Notes: generated from the sequence alone by a model not told the origin. A stretch of 43,676 bases of DNA from CAZDDW01 sp043811105 (GCA_043811105.1 JBDRNK010000087.1:1-43676), one strand, 5' to 3'; positions 1-8,129 are shown, counted from the stretch's first letter. Made by a program: numbers and translations.

Positions 1-117
1 GATGATTGCGGTTCAAAAAAAGATAAAAAAGAAGTAAAAAAATACTTAGAAATAACTAATAGTTATTACAAAAAATTTTTATTAAATCCAAGCAGTTATG
101 AAAAACAGGAAAATTAA
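1..117 (+). CDS. C-terminal end of a small protein, possibly a HigB/Gp49-like toxin (5' truncated by window)
   Basis: An open frame runs from base 1 to a TAA at 115-117 and encodes 38 residues beginning DDCGSKKDKKEV and ending in YEKQEN. The Cys-Gly followed by a Lys-rich helix resembles the C-terminus of phage-derived Gp49-like/HigB RelE-superfamily toxins, as I remember that family. It overlaps the start of the helix-turn-helix gene at 98 by 20 bases, which is the usual toxin-antitoxin arrangement and suggests translational coupling. The catalytic part lies outside the window, so the assignment rests on gene order and a short tail. It could equally be another small protein upstream of a regulator. 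Confidence 0.5.
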   Translation, partial: DDCGSKKDKKEVKKYLEITNSYYKKFLLNPSSYEKQEN

Positions 118-535
118 AAAATTTAATATTGATCCTCTCGCGGAAATTAAAAAAAGTAAAAATTATTCTTTATATGCTAAAGATGCCGATGACCGCATAA
201 GATTAGCCACCGCGGTTTATAATAAAAGGGTGGAATTAGGGTTGAGCCAGCAGAAATTGGCCAAGTTAGCAAAAACTACGCAAAAAGTTGTATCAAATAT
301 TGAAAACGCGGATATGAATCCGGGATTTAATTTATTAAATAGAATAGAAGAAGCTTTGCAATTTCAAGCAAAAGATTGGGCGAAAGTGCATAGTTTTATA
401 ATACCAAGTCTTGTCATTCCGGTGAGCTTATCGTCCAGAAATACCGGGACTGCCGGAGATAAACAACTTTCCAGTGAAAAAGGACTAGATAAACAAAACA
501 TTTTGAACGTAAAAAATGATTTTATAAGTAATTAA
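98..535 (+). CDS. XRE-family helix-turn-helix protein (HigA-like antitoxin/regulator)
   Basis: The 145-residue protein has a Cro/C1-type HTH at about residues 36-90. The sequence ELGLSQQKLAKLAKTTQKVV forms the first helices and the turn, followed by SNIENADMNPGFNLLNRI. Such proteins bind operator DNA as dimers and, in HigBA-type modules, neutralise the toxin encoded just upstream. The start codon lies inside the 3' end of the upstream frame, implying a coupled pair. About 55 residues follow the HTH. They are low in regular structure and include a stretch (about bases 411-470) made from an imperfect palindrome, so the C-terminus may be extended by a repeat insertion. DNA binding is a confident call; the antitoxin role is inferred from context. 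Confidence 0.8.
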   Translation: MKNRKIKKFNIDPLAEIKKSKNYSLYAKDADDRIRLATAVYNKRVELGLSQQKLAKLAKTTQKVVSNIENADMNPGFNLLNRIEEALQFQAKDWAKVHSFIIPSLVIPVSLSSRNTGTAGDKQLSSEKGLDKQNILNVKNDFISN

Positions 536-542
536 TAAAAAT

Positions 543-998
543 ATGAAACATATTTGGTCAATCATTTGTCAGCGGTCTTCCATCGATTTTGAAACTAATT
601 CTTTAAGTTTATTTGATTGTGTAGAAGAAGTTAGCGCGGTGGTTGATAAGACAAAATTAGCCCAAAATGATAAAATAATTATACCTGTTGAGTTTCAATT
701 AGTTAGTTTTTGGGCAGTTAAAGACTCCGAGAAAGATAATGACTTGAAAATTAAAGGAGAATTTGTGGATTCTAAAAATAAAATATTAAACAGCTTTGAA
801 AATTCTTTTAATATTAAAAAAGGAATAAAGAGGTTTAGAAATAGAACTAATATCAAGGGACTGCCGATTACCGAGGATGGAAGATATTATCTAAAAGTTT
901 GGCAATGGACAGAAAACAAAAATAAATTTGAAATGGTGGCTGAATTGCCTTTAGATGTTAAATTGTCTTATCAATTATTACCAAATAATAGAAAATAG
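543..998 (+). CDS. Hypothetical protein, 151 aa, cytosolic
   Basis: The frame starts 5 bases after the preceding stop codon, so it is probably co-transcribed with the HTH gene. The N-terminus (MKHIWSIICQRSSIDFETN) is followed by alternating hydrophobic/polar segments. That pattern suggests a mainly beta-strand fold, and there is no signal peptide or membrane segment. The N-terminal pattern (short strand, Cys, then a 'SLFDCVEEV' strand) is like small beta-sandwich proteins of unknown function that I have seen in this group, but I cannot assign a family. A terminator follows at 1028-1068. Its place behind a toxin/antitoxin-like pair makes a third component of that module possible; nothing in the sequence proves it. 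Confidence 0.7.
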   Translation: MKHIWSIICQRSSIDFETNSLSLFDCVEEVSAVVDKTKLAQNDKIIIPVEFQLVSFWAVKDSEKDNDLKIKGEFVDSKNKILNSFENSFNIKKGIKRFRNRTNIKGLPITEDGRYYLKVWQWTENKNKFEMVAELPLDVKLSYQLLPNNRK

Positions 999-1027
999 CA
1001 TAATAATAAAAGGTAATTTTGCAAAAT

Positions 1028-1068
1028 AAAAAACAGTCTTTCTTTTGGATTGACTGTTTTGTTTTTTT
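1028..1068. terminator. Bidirectional rho-independent terminator between convergent genes
   Basis: AAAACAGTC (1030-1038) pairs with GACTGTTTT (1052-1060) and is followed on the plus strand by a T-rich run. The A-rich 5' flank gives a T-run on the minus strand as well. It sits between the plus-strand gene ending at 998 and the minus-strand gene ending at 1096. Confidence 0.75.
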
Positions 1069-1095
1069 GGTGATTATTTTGCAATCACTTTGTGA

Positions 1096-1452
1096 TCATT
1101 TAATCAGATCCGCCGCAGTTTTAGCGGCGCCGCTTTGAATGAGACCAGTGTTGATAATTAGTTTTATTTCACTAGCTAGGGCTTTTTCGCTTAATTCTTT
1201 ATAATTTTTTTCTCCAAATATTTCAAGAGCCATGCAGAAGAACAGACCGCCGACACATAAAACACAAAGTATGAGAGAAAAAAGGATATTAACTATTTTT
1301 TCAATCATTTCTCCGGGTCGTCCTAGTGTTTCCGTTAGTGAAAGACCAAAGCAAGTAATCCCGATTACCAGGCCAATAATTAAAGCGGAAGTTTCAGGAT
1401 ATTTTTGGATAACATCCTTTAATTTTTTAACAGAGTTCATTACTTTTTTCAT
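1096..1452 (-). CDS. Small membrane protein, 118 aa
   Basis: The product has a basic, helical N-terminus (about 20 residues) and two hydrophobic segments. One is at about residues 22-42 (SALIIGLVIGITCFGLSL). The other is at about 52-76 (IVNILFSLILCVLCVGGLFF). A soluble helical tail of about 40 residues follows, including KNYKELSEKALASEI. The predicted topology is a two-helix hairpin with both ends on the same side. I recognise no family. ATG at 1452 is the longest start; an internal ATG 12 bases later is possible. The gene has a consensus promoter at 1498-1526 and stands alone, ending at a terminator shared with the convergent gene. Confidence 0.7.
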   Translation of the reverse strand: MKKVMNSVKKLKDVIQKYPETSALIIGLVIGITCFGLSLTETLGRPGEMIEKIVNILFSLILCVLCVGGLFFCMALEIFGEKNYKELSEKALASEIKLIINTGLIQSGAAKTAADLIK

Positions 1453-1497
1453 TATTATATTTTTTTGGTAAATAACTAATTTATTTTTACTGAAGAT

Positions 1498-1526
1498 ATT
1501 ATATCATATAATTTGTTCTTTGTCAA
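1498..1526 (-). promoter_or_regulatory. Sigma-70-type promoter of the 1096-1452 gene
   Basis: Read on the minus strand, TTGACA (1526-1521), a 17-base spacer and TATAAT (1503-1498) match the bacterial consensus exactly. The gene starts about 45 bases downstream. Confidence 0.85.
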
Positions 1527-1625
1527 TAGGTATAAATGATTTATTGTAAAATTAGTTAAATTATGAACGATAATTTCATGAATAAAAAGCTCATTTTTTG
1601 CTATTTTTTCAACAATTTATCCCCC

Positions 1626-1653
1626 TTGACATTATTTTTAAAACAGCTATAAT
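1626..1653 (+). promoter_or_regulatory. Promoter upstream of the 23S rRNA leader
   Basis: TTGACA (1626-1631), a 16-base spacer and TATAAT (1648-1653) form a near-perfect promoter about 300 bases ahead of the 23S gene. An intrinsic-terminator-like hairpin lies between this promoter and the rRNA (1762-1787). The transcript may therefore be attenuated, antiterminated, or a separate short RNA. Confidence 0.8.
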
Positions 1654-1761
1654 TATTATCAGTTTTAACAGGGCTGAAAAAGCCAGAAAAAATATGCAAA
1701 AGAAGCTTATAAACCATATTAAGCAGCGATTCTAAAAATCAGCTATTTTGCGATTACTTAG

Positions 1762-1787
1762 AACCGCTTGTCAGCGGTTTTTTTGCG
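1762..1787 (+). terminator. Terminator-like hairpin in the rRNA leader
   Basis: AACCGCT, a 4-base loop (TGTC) and AGCGGTT are followed by a T-run. It lies about 110 bases after the rRNA promoter and about 165 bases before the mature 23S start. As written it would stop the rRNA transcript unless antitermination or a second promoter operates. Confidence 0.65.
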
Positions 1788-1848
1788 CCCTGCTAAAAGT
1801 CCCTTAACAATTCAGTTAGAGTAAAGACATCAAAAATTAAAATAAGAT

Positions 1849-1912
1849 CGGCATTTGGATCCCTTGTTTCGAATTTTTCGTCCGAAACCAAGGGGCTGTA
1901 ATCGGAATGTCG
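1849..1912 (+). other. Long leader hairpin before 23S rRNA (probable processing stem)
   Basis: The arm starting CGGCATTTGGAT (1849) pairs with the arm ending ATCGGAATGTCG (1912). The inner CCCTTG..CAAGGG and TTTCG..CGAAA pairs extend the helix. Such stems often mark RNase III processing of rRNA precursors; that role is inferred. Confidence 0.5.
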
Positions 1913-2510
1913 AAAAACACGCTTTTGTAGCTTTAAAATAAAAGTGTGGGAAAATCTCAATAAGAGTATATCGGTGGATGCCTTGACATAAGAAGACGAT
2001 GAAGGACGTAGCAGCCTGCGATAAGCCGCGGTGAGGTGGCAAGCAACCTTTGACCCGCGGATCTCCGAATGGGGAAACCCCCTCTCTTGAAGAGAGAGGA
2101 AGCTCAGCCTTTAAGGCGAGCTGGAAGACCCGGCGAACTGAAACATCTTAGTAGCTGGAGGAAAATAAAATAATAATCATTCCCTGAGTAGTGGCGAGCG
2201 AAAGGGGAGGAGTCTAAACCCAAATGACTGAGAAATTAGTCCGGTTCGCCGGATTGATTTCAGAAGGCTCTGGAGCCATATGTTTTTTCGGTGTTGCAAG
2301 AAATTAGTGCCTGTTGCCAGACCAACGGGGCGAAGTAAAAAAAGATAATTCTTAGTTGAATGAGCTGGAAAGCTCAGCCAGAGACGGTGATAGCCCGGTA
2401 AGCGAAAAGAATTGACTCTTCGTGGCTAGTTCTCTTAAGTAGGGCGGGACTCGTGAAATCCCGTTTGAAGCCAGGTCGACTATGACCTAAGACTAAATAC
2501 TTCTTATGAT

Positions 2511-2547
<37 letters not shown>

Positions 2548-3302
2548 CATCCCGTTTAGGGAGGTGAAATAGTATCTGAAACCATATACTTACAAAGAGT
2601 CGGAGCCCCGCAAGGGGTGACGGCGTGCCTATTGAAGAATGAGCCAACGAGTTTGTTCTATGTGGCTGGCATAATCTCCTTTGGAGAGCATGCAGAGTGA
2701 AAGCGAGGGTTAATAGCCCGTTTGTGCTTCGCTTTCGTCCAACGTTTAGCTGGGTCGCAAGACTTAGATATTCGCTAGCGGGACGGAAGCGTAGCATTTG
2801 TCGCATGGACAAGACCCGAAGCCGAGTGATCTAACCATGAGCAGGTTGAAGTTCGTCGAAAGACGGATGGAGGACCGAACCCGTTAGTCGTGCAACACTA
2901 TGGGATGACTTGTGGTTAGCGCAGAAATTGTAATCGAACTCGGCAATAGCTGGTTCTCCTCGAAATAGCTTTTGGGCTAGCCTCGGATGTTGACCTCAGG
3001 GGGTAGAGCACTGGATGAGGGCGGGTCGCAAGATACCGTCTTCAATCAAACTCCGAATACCTGGGGGTAGAGTCCGGGAGTCAGACTATGGGCGCTAAGG
3101 TTCATCAGTCGAAAGGGAAACAGCCCTGATCACAATCTAAGGTCCCTAAATCTATGCTAAGTGTCAAAGGTGGTGTTGCGACTACGACAGTTAGGAGGTT
3201 GGCTTAGAAGCAGCCATCCTTTAAAGATAGCGTAATAGCTCACTAATCAAGTTGTTTCGCGCCGAAAATTTATCGGGGCTAAGCATAGTACCGAAGATGT
3301 GA

Positions 3303-3405
3303 ACTGTCTAGATTTTTGTTTTTTATCGAACGAACCCTAAATTTTGCTAGGGGTTCGTGAAACGTAGTATCTATGTGATAGATAGAAGTCAAAAATCTAG
3401 ACAGT
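3303..3405 (+). other. Expanded 23S helix (about helix 45 of E. coli numbering)
   Basis: A perfect 16-bp helix joins ACTGTCTAGATTTTTG (3303-3318) to its complement at 3390-3405. It replaces the short stem found in E. coli just before GGTAG(A/G)GGAGCGTTC. Inside it is a second hairpin built on CGAACC(C)..GGGTTCG. It lies between conserved exon sequence on both sides, so this is an rRNA expansion and not an intron. Confidence 0.7.
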
Positions 3406-4137
3406 GGTAGAGGAGCGTTCCCTTCAGCGTTGAAGTCGTGTCGTGAGGCACGGTGAAGCGGAGGGAAGAGAGAATGTTGGCATGAGTAGCAAAAAGGCGG
3501 GTAAAAACCCCGCCCATCGAAAACCTAAGGTTTCCTGGGCAACGAAAATCGACCCAGGGTTAGTCGATCCTAAGGCGCATCCCGTGTAGTGCGGGAGCTA
3601 GCCGATGGATGAGCCGGTTAATATTCCGGCACTACTGTTATTTTCCGATGGGGAGACGCAGTTCTAAAGTTTAAGCGCGCTATGGTATGTGCGTTTGCGG
3701 TCTCAAGAAACGGCTTAGGTAAATCCGGGCCACCAGTTTCAAGGGATTGAGAAGAGATGAAGCCGCAAGGCGGAATCAATTTAAGCGGCAGAACTGACTA
3801 GAAAAACCTCTAGGGCTAAAGTAACAGTAATCGTACCGTAAACCGACACAGGTAGGTGAGGCGAGAAGCCTCAGATGTACGAGAGAAACTTCGTTAAGGA
3901 ACTCGGCAAAACAGCGGCCGTAATTTAGAGATAAGGCCTGCCCTCGCAAGAGGGCCGCAGCTAAAGAGCCCAAGGGACTGTTTATCAAAAACATAGCTCT
4001 CTGCTAACTCGCAAGAGGATGTATAGAGGGTGATGCCTGGCCAGTGTCCGAACGTTAAGAGGAGAGGTTAGCCGCAAGGCGAAGCTTTGAATCGAAGCGC
4101 GGATGAACGCCGGCGATAACTATAATCGTCCTAAGGT

Positions 4138-5009
4138 TTTGCAATTTATAATTAGATTGCAAAAGGACTGGGACGATTATAAGATAAAACAGTTTAACAT
4201 TAATATTAGTAAGTCATTAAAAAATTCGCTGCCTAGCCATAGCGAAAACTATGGTGTGTCACAATATTTGACTATATGCTGGAAACTCTGTGGGTAAAAC
4301 CCTGTAGTATCGAGCGCTACTTAATGGTATAATGACAAGGTGTAATTATTCCTTGTCTATATGTTAGTAAGTAATAATGCGTCTCGCGCAGACAATCAGC
4401 AGGAAAGACTAATGATGATCGGTTGGATAGTCGGTTTTGTAGATGGTGAAGGATGTTTTTCAATTAATTTTGTAAAACAGGCCGATAAAAAGGAAAAAAC
4501 CAGAGTTCGTAAAGGATACAAAATTGGCTTCCAAATTATTCATAGATTCGCGGTAGTGCAAAGTGAAAAGAGTATTGATACTTTAAAGAAATTGCATAAA
4601 TTTTTTGGAGTCGGCAACGTATATATTAATCGTCGCCATGACAATCATAAAGAAAATTTATACAGGTACTCAGTATCTAAAAAGGAAGATTTAATAAGAG
4701 TAATTATTCCTTTTTTCCAAAAGAATATTCTAAAAACCTCAAAGAAAAAAGATTTTTCTTTATTCGTTGAATGTATAAAATTAATAGACAAAGGAAAACA
4801 TTTAACCGGAGAAGGAGCTATAAAAATTGCTCAACTTTGCGAAAAAATGAATCAACAAAAACCGAAAACAGAAATCATTAGAATCCTCAGAAACCAAACG
4901 TCAAACTCCGTCATTCGCCATTTAGCGGATCGGAGAAGATAGAGTTCTATCTGCATAGCGATATGCAGCCACGAAAGTGGGTTTAGTAAATAACTAAATA
5001 AAATGAATT
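4138..5009 (+). mobile_element. Group I intron 1 in 23S rRNA (E. coli L1931-like site) with homing endonuclease gene
   Basis: Removing 4138-5009 restores the universal CCTAAGGT/AGCGAAATTCC junction. The extended P1 region is visible: exon TATAATCGTCC pairs with intron GGACGATTATA, with a TTTTGCAAT/ATTGCAAAA hairpin between. A P4/Q-type block AATCAGCAGGAAAG lies at about 4394-4407. An R-like block CCTCAGAAACCAAACG lies at about 4883-4900, and an S-like GAAGATAGAGTTC at about 4935-4947. The intron ends in T and not the canonical terminal G, whichever of the two possible junctions is chosen. Bacterial 23S introns at this site with LAGLIDADG genes are known, for example in Thermotoga and Simkania. 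Confidence 0.85.
4361..4942 (+). CDS. LAGLIDADG homing endonuclease encoded in 23S intron 1
   Basis: The 193-residue product carries one LAGLIDADG-type helix, GWIVGFVDGEGCF, at about residues 21-33. The next segment (SINFVKQ...) looks like the DNA-binding beta-sheet, and the C-terminus is basic and helical. A single-motif protein of this size should act as a homodimer that cleaves intronless 23S alleles at the insertion site, spreading the intron. The frame overlaps ribozyme core elements at both ends: the Q-like block near residues 12-16 and the R/P8/S blocks near the stop codon. ATG 4361 is the longest start. ATG 4412 is attractive because AGGAAAG of the intron core lies 4-5 bases upstream as a Shine-Dalgarno, and it begins just before the catalytic helix. 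Confidence 0.88.
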   Translation: MLVSNNASRADNQQERLMMIGWIVGFVDGEGCFSINFVKQADKKEKTRVRKGYKIGFQIIHRFAVVQSEKSIDTLKKLHKFFGVGNVYINRRHDNHKENLYRYSVSKKEDLIRVIIPFFQKNILKTSKKKDFSLFVECIKLIDKGKHLTGEGAIKIAQLCEKMNQQKPKTEIIRILRNQTSNSVIRHLADRRR

Positions 5010-5540
5010 AGCGAAATTCCTTGTCAGGTAAGTTCTGACCTGCACGAATGGCTTAACCACTTGGGCACTGTCTCAACGAAGTACTCGGTGAAATTGCAAT
5101 ACGAGTAAAGATGCTCGTTAACCACAGTTGGACGAAAAGACCCCGTGAAGCTTTACTACAACTTGATATTGAATTAGGGATATGCTTGTTCAGAATAGGT
5201 GGGAGCCTTCGGGCGCCAGTGAGATACCACCCTTGTTTATTTTTAATTCTCACCTCGCAATAGCGGGGGACAGTGTCTGGCGGGTAGTTTGTCTGGGGCG
5301 GATGCCTCCCAAAAGGTAACGGAGGCGTTTACCAAGGTCGGCTATCCCGGAATGGAAACCCGGGAGATAGTGTAAAGGCAAAAGCCGGCTTTACTGCGAG
5401 ACCTACAAGTCAAGCAGTCGCGAAAGCGGAACTTAGTGATCCGACCATTCAATATAGGATGGTGGAAGCTCATCGGATAAAAGCTACTCCGGGGATAACA
5501 GGCTAGTCAGGTCCAAGAGTCCACATCGACGACCTGGTTC

Positions 5541-5573
<33 letters not shown>

Positions 5574-5583
5574 GTGGAGAAGC

Positions 5584-5651
<68 letters not shown>

Positions 5652-6088
5652 AAAGATAATCGACGTATCTGATGTTATAAAACTTTTCGTCTGCACAATC
5701 CAGTTTTAAACTGGACGACCGTGCTGTCATTAAATTTGGCTAAATGCTGGAAAGTCTGAGTTGGTTTGTTTTGGAGAATAAACCAAAAGTATCTCACACT
5801 ACTCGTTTTAATATATTTGTTAAAGCAGTGATAATGTGTTGAGTGCAGATAATCAGCAGGAAAGACCCTGAGCGAAGCTCGCAAGAGCTGAGTCAAAGGG
5901 AATCCTCAGAGACTATACGCCAAACCCCCCTTCGCCAACCTCCGTCGCCCTTCGGGCTATGGAGGTCAGGAGGTTTCGGGGGGAAGATATAGTCCGAACT
6001 GTATGGCGACATACAGAGTCAGAGTGAAATCTCTGGCCGCCACAAGCAAGTCAGATTCAGGATGTGGTTTTGCAAAGTAACAGAATTG
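5652..6088 (+). mobile_element. Group I intron 2 in 23S rRNA (peptidyl-transferase region), no ORF
   Basis: The 5' exon ends GTGAGACAGT and the 3' exon begins TCGGTCTCCTATCC. Joining them restores the universal GAGACAGTTCGGTCTC sequence near E. coli 2585. The upstream exon ends in T and the intron ends in G, as canonical group I introns do. Core blocks are clear: ATAATCAGCAGGAAAG, CCTCAGAGACTATACG and GAAGATATAGTCCGAAC (P7 formed by ACTATA/TATAGT). A palindromic repeat fills the P8 loop (about 5930-5970). It encodes no protein, so mobility would depend on an endonuclease supplied elsewhere. The core blocks closely resemble those of intron 1. Confidence 0.9.
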
Positions 6089-6132
6089 TCGGTCTCCTAT
6101 CCGCCACGGGCGTCGAAAGTTGCGGGAACCTA

Positions 6133-6173
<41 letters not shown>

Positions 6174-6408
6174 ACCGGTTGTTCTGCCAAGGGCATTGCC
6201 GGGTAGCTACGTTCGGTTTGGATAAGCGCTGAAAGCATATAAGCGCGAAGCCGATCCCAAGATTAACTTTCATTATGAGATCCCTCCGAGATGAGGAGGT
6301 TGATAGGCTCTAGGTGTAAGCGTGGTAACACGTTCAGCCGAGGAGTACTAATAGATCCAGACTCTACAATTACTTAATAAGAATGTTTCGTTCTAGAGAA
6401 AGTTTCAA

Positions 6409-6493
6409 GTTACAAGTTTCAGGTTTCAAGTATGGAGAATAGTAAATATCTTCCTAACTTGATACTTGTTACTTGATACTTGATACTTTCCAA
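6409..6493 (+). repeat. Inverted AAGTTTCAAGT/ACTTGATACTT repeat between 23S and 5S
   Basis: Runs of AAGTTTCAAGTTACAAGTTTC face runs of ACTTGATACTTGTTACTTGA, giving a long imperfect hairpin. The arm ATATCTTCCTAACTTGATAC recurs in reverse complement at about 34490-34512. A fragment of the same repeat is translated inside glmS near 40811-40845. Confidence 0.65.
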
Positions 6494-6504
6494 AAAACCC
6501 CCAA

Positions 6505-6618
6505 TGTTCTGGTGGTTCTTCCAGGAGGGCCACACCCGTTCCCATCTCGAACACGGCAGTTAAGCCTCCTAGGGCCGATGGTAGTCCTTCGGGCGAGAGT
6601 AGGTAGCCGCCAGAACAT
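6505..6618 (+). rRNA. rrf: 5S ribosomal RNA
   Basis: The terminal helix TGTTCTGGTGG/CCGCCAGAACA encloses the standard 5S core. Visible parts are GGGCCACACCCGTTCCCATC, CGAACACGGCAGTTAAGC, CGATGGTAGTCC, a TTCG tetraloop arm and GAGAGTAGG. It lies about 130 bases after the 23S end. The terminal helix extends outward (CCCCCAATG...CATTGGGGG) and runs into a T-run, so the RNA end and the terminator share one stem. Confidence 0.95.
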
Positions 6619-6629
6619 TGGGGGTTTTT
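6607..6629 (+). terminator. Terminator at the 5S 3' end
   Basis: The 3' arm of the 5S closing stem, extended by CATTGGGGG that pairs with CCCCCAATG at 6498-6506, is followed by TTTTT. It ends the 23S-5S unit. Confidence 0.6.
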
Positions 6630-6699
6630 GAATTGGGTCACGAATTTACTGATTGTTACGAATTACGAATGTAACGGAATGCCTTAAGCCTTCTATTTT

Positions 6700-6731
6700 A
6701 AGATCCCCCGGATGTTAGTTCGGGGGATCTT
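6700..6731. terminator. GC-rich hairpin, possible terminator of the 6773-7069 gene
   Basis: AAGATCCCCCG (6700-6710) is the reverse complement of CGGGGGATCTT (6721-6731). Neither side has a long T-run, so termination is uncertain. It is the only hairpin between the 5S unit and the minus-strand gene that ends at 6773. Confidence 0.5.
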
Positions 6732-6772
6732 CGTTGAGTTGCTGGTGGGTGAGGTGAGATCACCAGCTGGAT

Positions 6773-7069
6773 CTAGAGAGTTGAGAGTATGGTGTGCAGA
6801 CAGACGAACAAAAGGAATTCGACCAGGGCGACCACTATGAGAAACGCCGAGGTCGTTAAAAGAAGGCAGATGACAAGCAGTATTTCTTCGTATTTCTCCA
6901 ATCTTTGTTCTGGTCCTTTTTCCGGCAGATGCCACCCTCCTTTTCCTTTGCCGAATATGCATTCTTCGGCAGGCATACGGCGCACATCTTTCCGAAGTCG
7001 ACCTTGCTCGTCGAATGGATACTCTTCATACGCATACTCGTAATGATCATCATCTATGAACCAGGGCAT
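6773..7069 (-). CDS. Small C-terminally anchored membrane protein, 98 aa
   Basis: The gene starts at ATG 7069 behind a perfect Shine-Dalgarno (AAGGAGGGTAATATG on the minus strand), which singles it out from overlapping frames on both strands. The N-terminal 60 residues are soluble and charged, beginning MPWFIDDDHYEYAYEEYPFD. The final third is a long hydrophobic stretch (ILLVICLLLTTSAFLIVVAL and onward) that would span the membrane once or twice. The predicted topology is a tail-anchored protein with its acidic, Tyr-rich head in the cytoplasm. I recognise no family. A possible minus-strand promoter with TTGACG lies near 7165-7175. Confidence 0.7.
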   Translation of the reverse strand: MPWFIDDDHYEYAYEEYPFDEQGRLRKDVRRMPAEECIFGKGKGGWHLPEKGPEQRLEKYEEILLVICLLLTTSAFLIVVALVEFLLFVCLHTILSTL

Positions 7070-7191
7070 ATTACCCTCCTTTTGTGTTGATAATAGTCAA
7101 GAGTTGATAAGATTCAAAATTATGAACGAACAACTGAACATGATAGCGTACTCTGTTTTTTACAAAACGTCAATCCATCGAGTCAATAATA

Positions 7192-7220
7192 TTGACAAAC
7201 GATAGATATTATACTAAACT
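7192..7220 (+). promoter_or_regulatory. Probable promoter of the TrmB-like gene
   Basis: TTGACA (7192-7197), a 17-base spacer and TAAACT (7215-7220) lie about 35 bases before the start codon at 7257. Confidence 0.5.
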
Positions 7221-7256
7221 AACAGCAGAGAATGTCGAAATCAGATCCACAACATT

Positions 7257-8018
7257 ATGAAAAAAGAAGACTTTAAGTTTCTTGGTTTCCCTGATAAAGA
7301 GATTGATGTCTATTTAGCCTTAATGGAGCTAGGTTCAGCCAAGCCTTCACAGATAGCAAAAAAGACCGAGATTAATCGGACCACTGTTTATGATTTACTT
7401 GAATCACTGCTTAAGAAGGGGTTAGCTAGCAAATATAAGAAAGGTTCTTTTATTTTTTATAACGCTCTAGACCCCAAACGTTTGATTCCATACTTGGAGC
7501 GAGAAAAAGAGGAACAAATAAAAAAGATTGAAAAGCAGCAAGAAAAAGCTGAAAGCCTGATTCCACAATTAATTTCAATTCAGGACATAACTTCAGAAAA
7601 ACCTAAGGTGCAGTTTTTTGAAGGTGAAAAAGGGATGCGCGAAGCATACGAAGATACATTAACTTCGCGCGAAACAATCTTAGCTTACGCTAATGTCCAG
7701 ACCATGCACGAGGGTTTGCCAAATTTTTTTCCGACCTATTATAAGCGTCGGGCCAAGAAGAAGATTTTTATCAAAGCCATTCTGCCCAAGAATGAATTGT
7801 CGATTGAGCGATCAAAATATGATCAAGAGGAAATGCGTGAGACACGATTTTTGTCAGGAGACCAGGAAACTTTTTCGCCAGAGGTTAATCTATACAACAA
7901 CAAGATGCTCGTGGCATCTTGGAAGGAAAAAATGGCTGTGATCATTGAGTCAAAAGAATTAGTTGATTTACAGAAGTTGATTTTCAATATAGTCTGGAAA
8001 TCCTTACCACGAAAATAA
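7257..8018 (+). CDS. TrmB-family transcriptional regulator
   Basis: The 253-residue protein begins with a winged helix-turn-helix at about residues 5-70. GFPDKEIDVYLALMELGSAK is the typical TrmB first helix pair, and IAKKTEINRTTVYDLLESLL is the recognition helix region. A coiled segment follows (about 85-115, rich in Glu/Lys), then a C-terminal sensor domain resembling the phospholipase-D-like fold of TrmB proteins. Members bind DNA as dimers and usually respond to sugars or redox state. No good Shine-Dalgarno precedes the ATG. The gene is bracketed by the 5S 3' end and a copy of it at 8021-8052, so its segment may have moved in as a unit. Confidence 0.8.
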   Translation: MKKEDFKFLGFPDKEIDVYLALMELGSAKPSQIAKKTEINRTTVYDLLESLLKKGLASKYKKGSFIFYNALDPKRLIPYLEREKEEQIKKIEKQQEKAESLIPQLISIQDITSEKPKVQFFEGEKGMREAYEDTLTSRETILAYANVQTMHEGLPNFFPTYYKRRAKKKIFIKAILPKNELSIERSKYDQEEMRETRFLSGDQETFSPEVNLYNNKMLVASWKEKMAVIIESKELVDLQKLIFNIVWKSLPRK

Positions 8019-8020
8019 AA

Positions 8021-8052
8021 AGCCGCCAGAACATTAGGGGTTTTTGAATTGG
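8021..8052 (+). repeat. Copy of the 5S rRNA 3' end and its terminator
   Basis: These 32 bases match 6605-6636 with one difference (A for G in the GGGGG run). They carry AGCCGCCAGAACATT and the GGGGTTTTTGAATTGG tail. The copy lies directly after the TrmB-like gene and lacks the rest of the 5S. Confidence 0.85.
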
Positions 8053-8129
8053 TTGACAAGTAAGATAATTCATGGCATATTACTTTGTCTGTTTCGTAGG
8101 CATCAACCCTTACAATTGGAGGCAAAATT

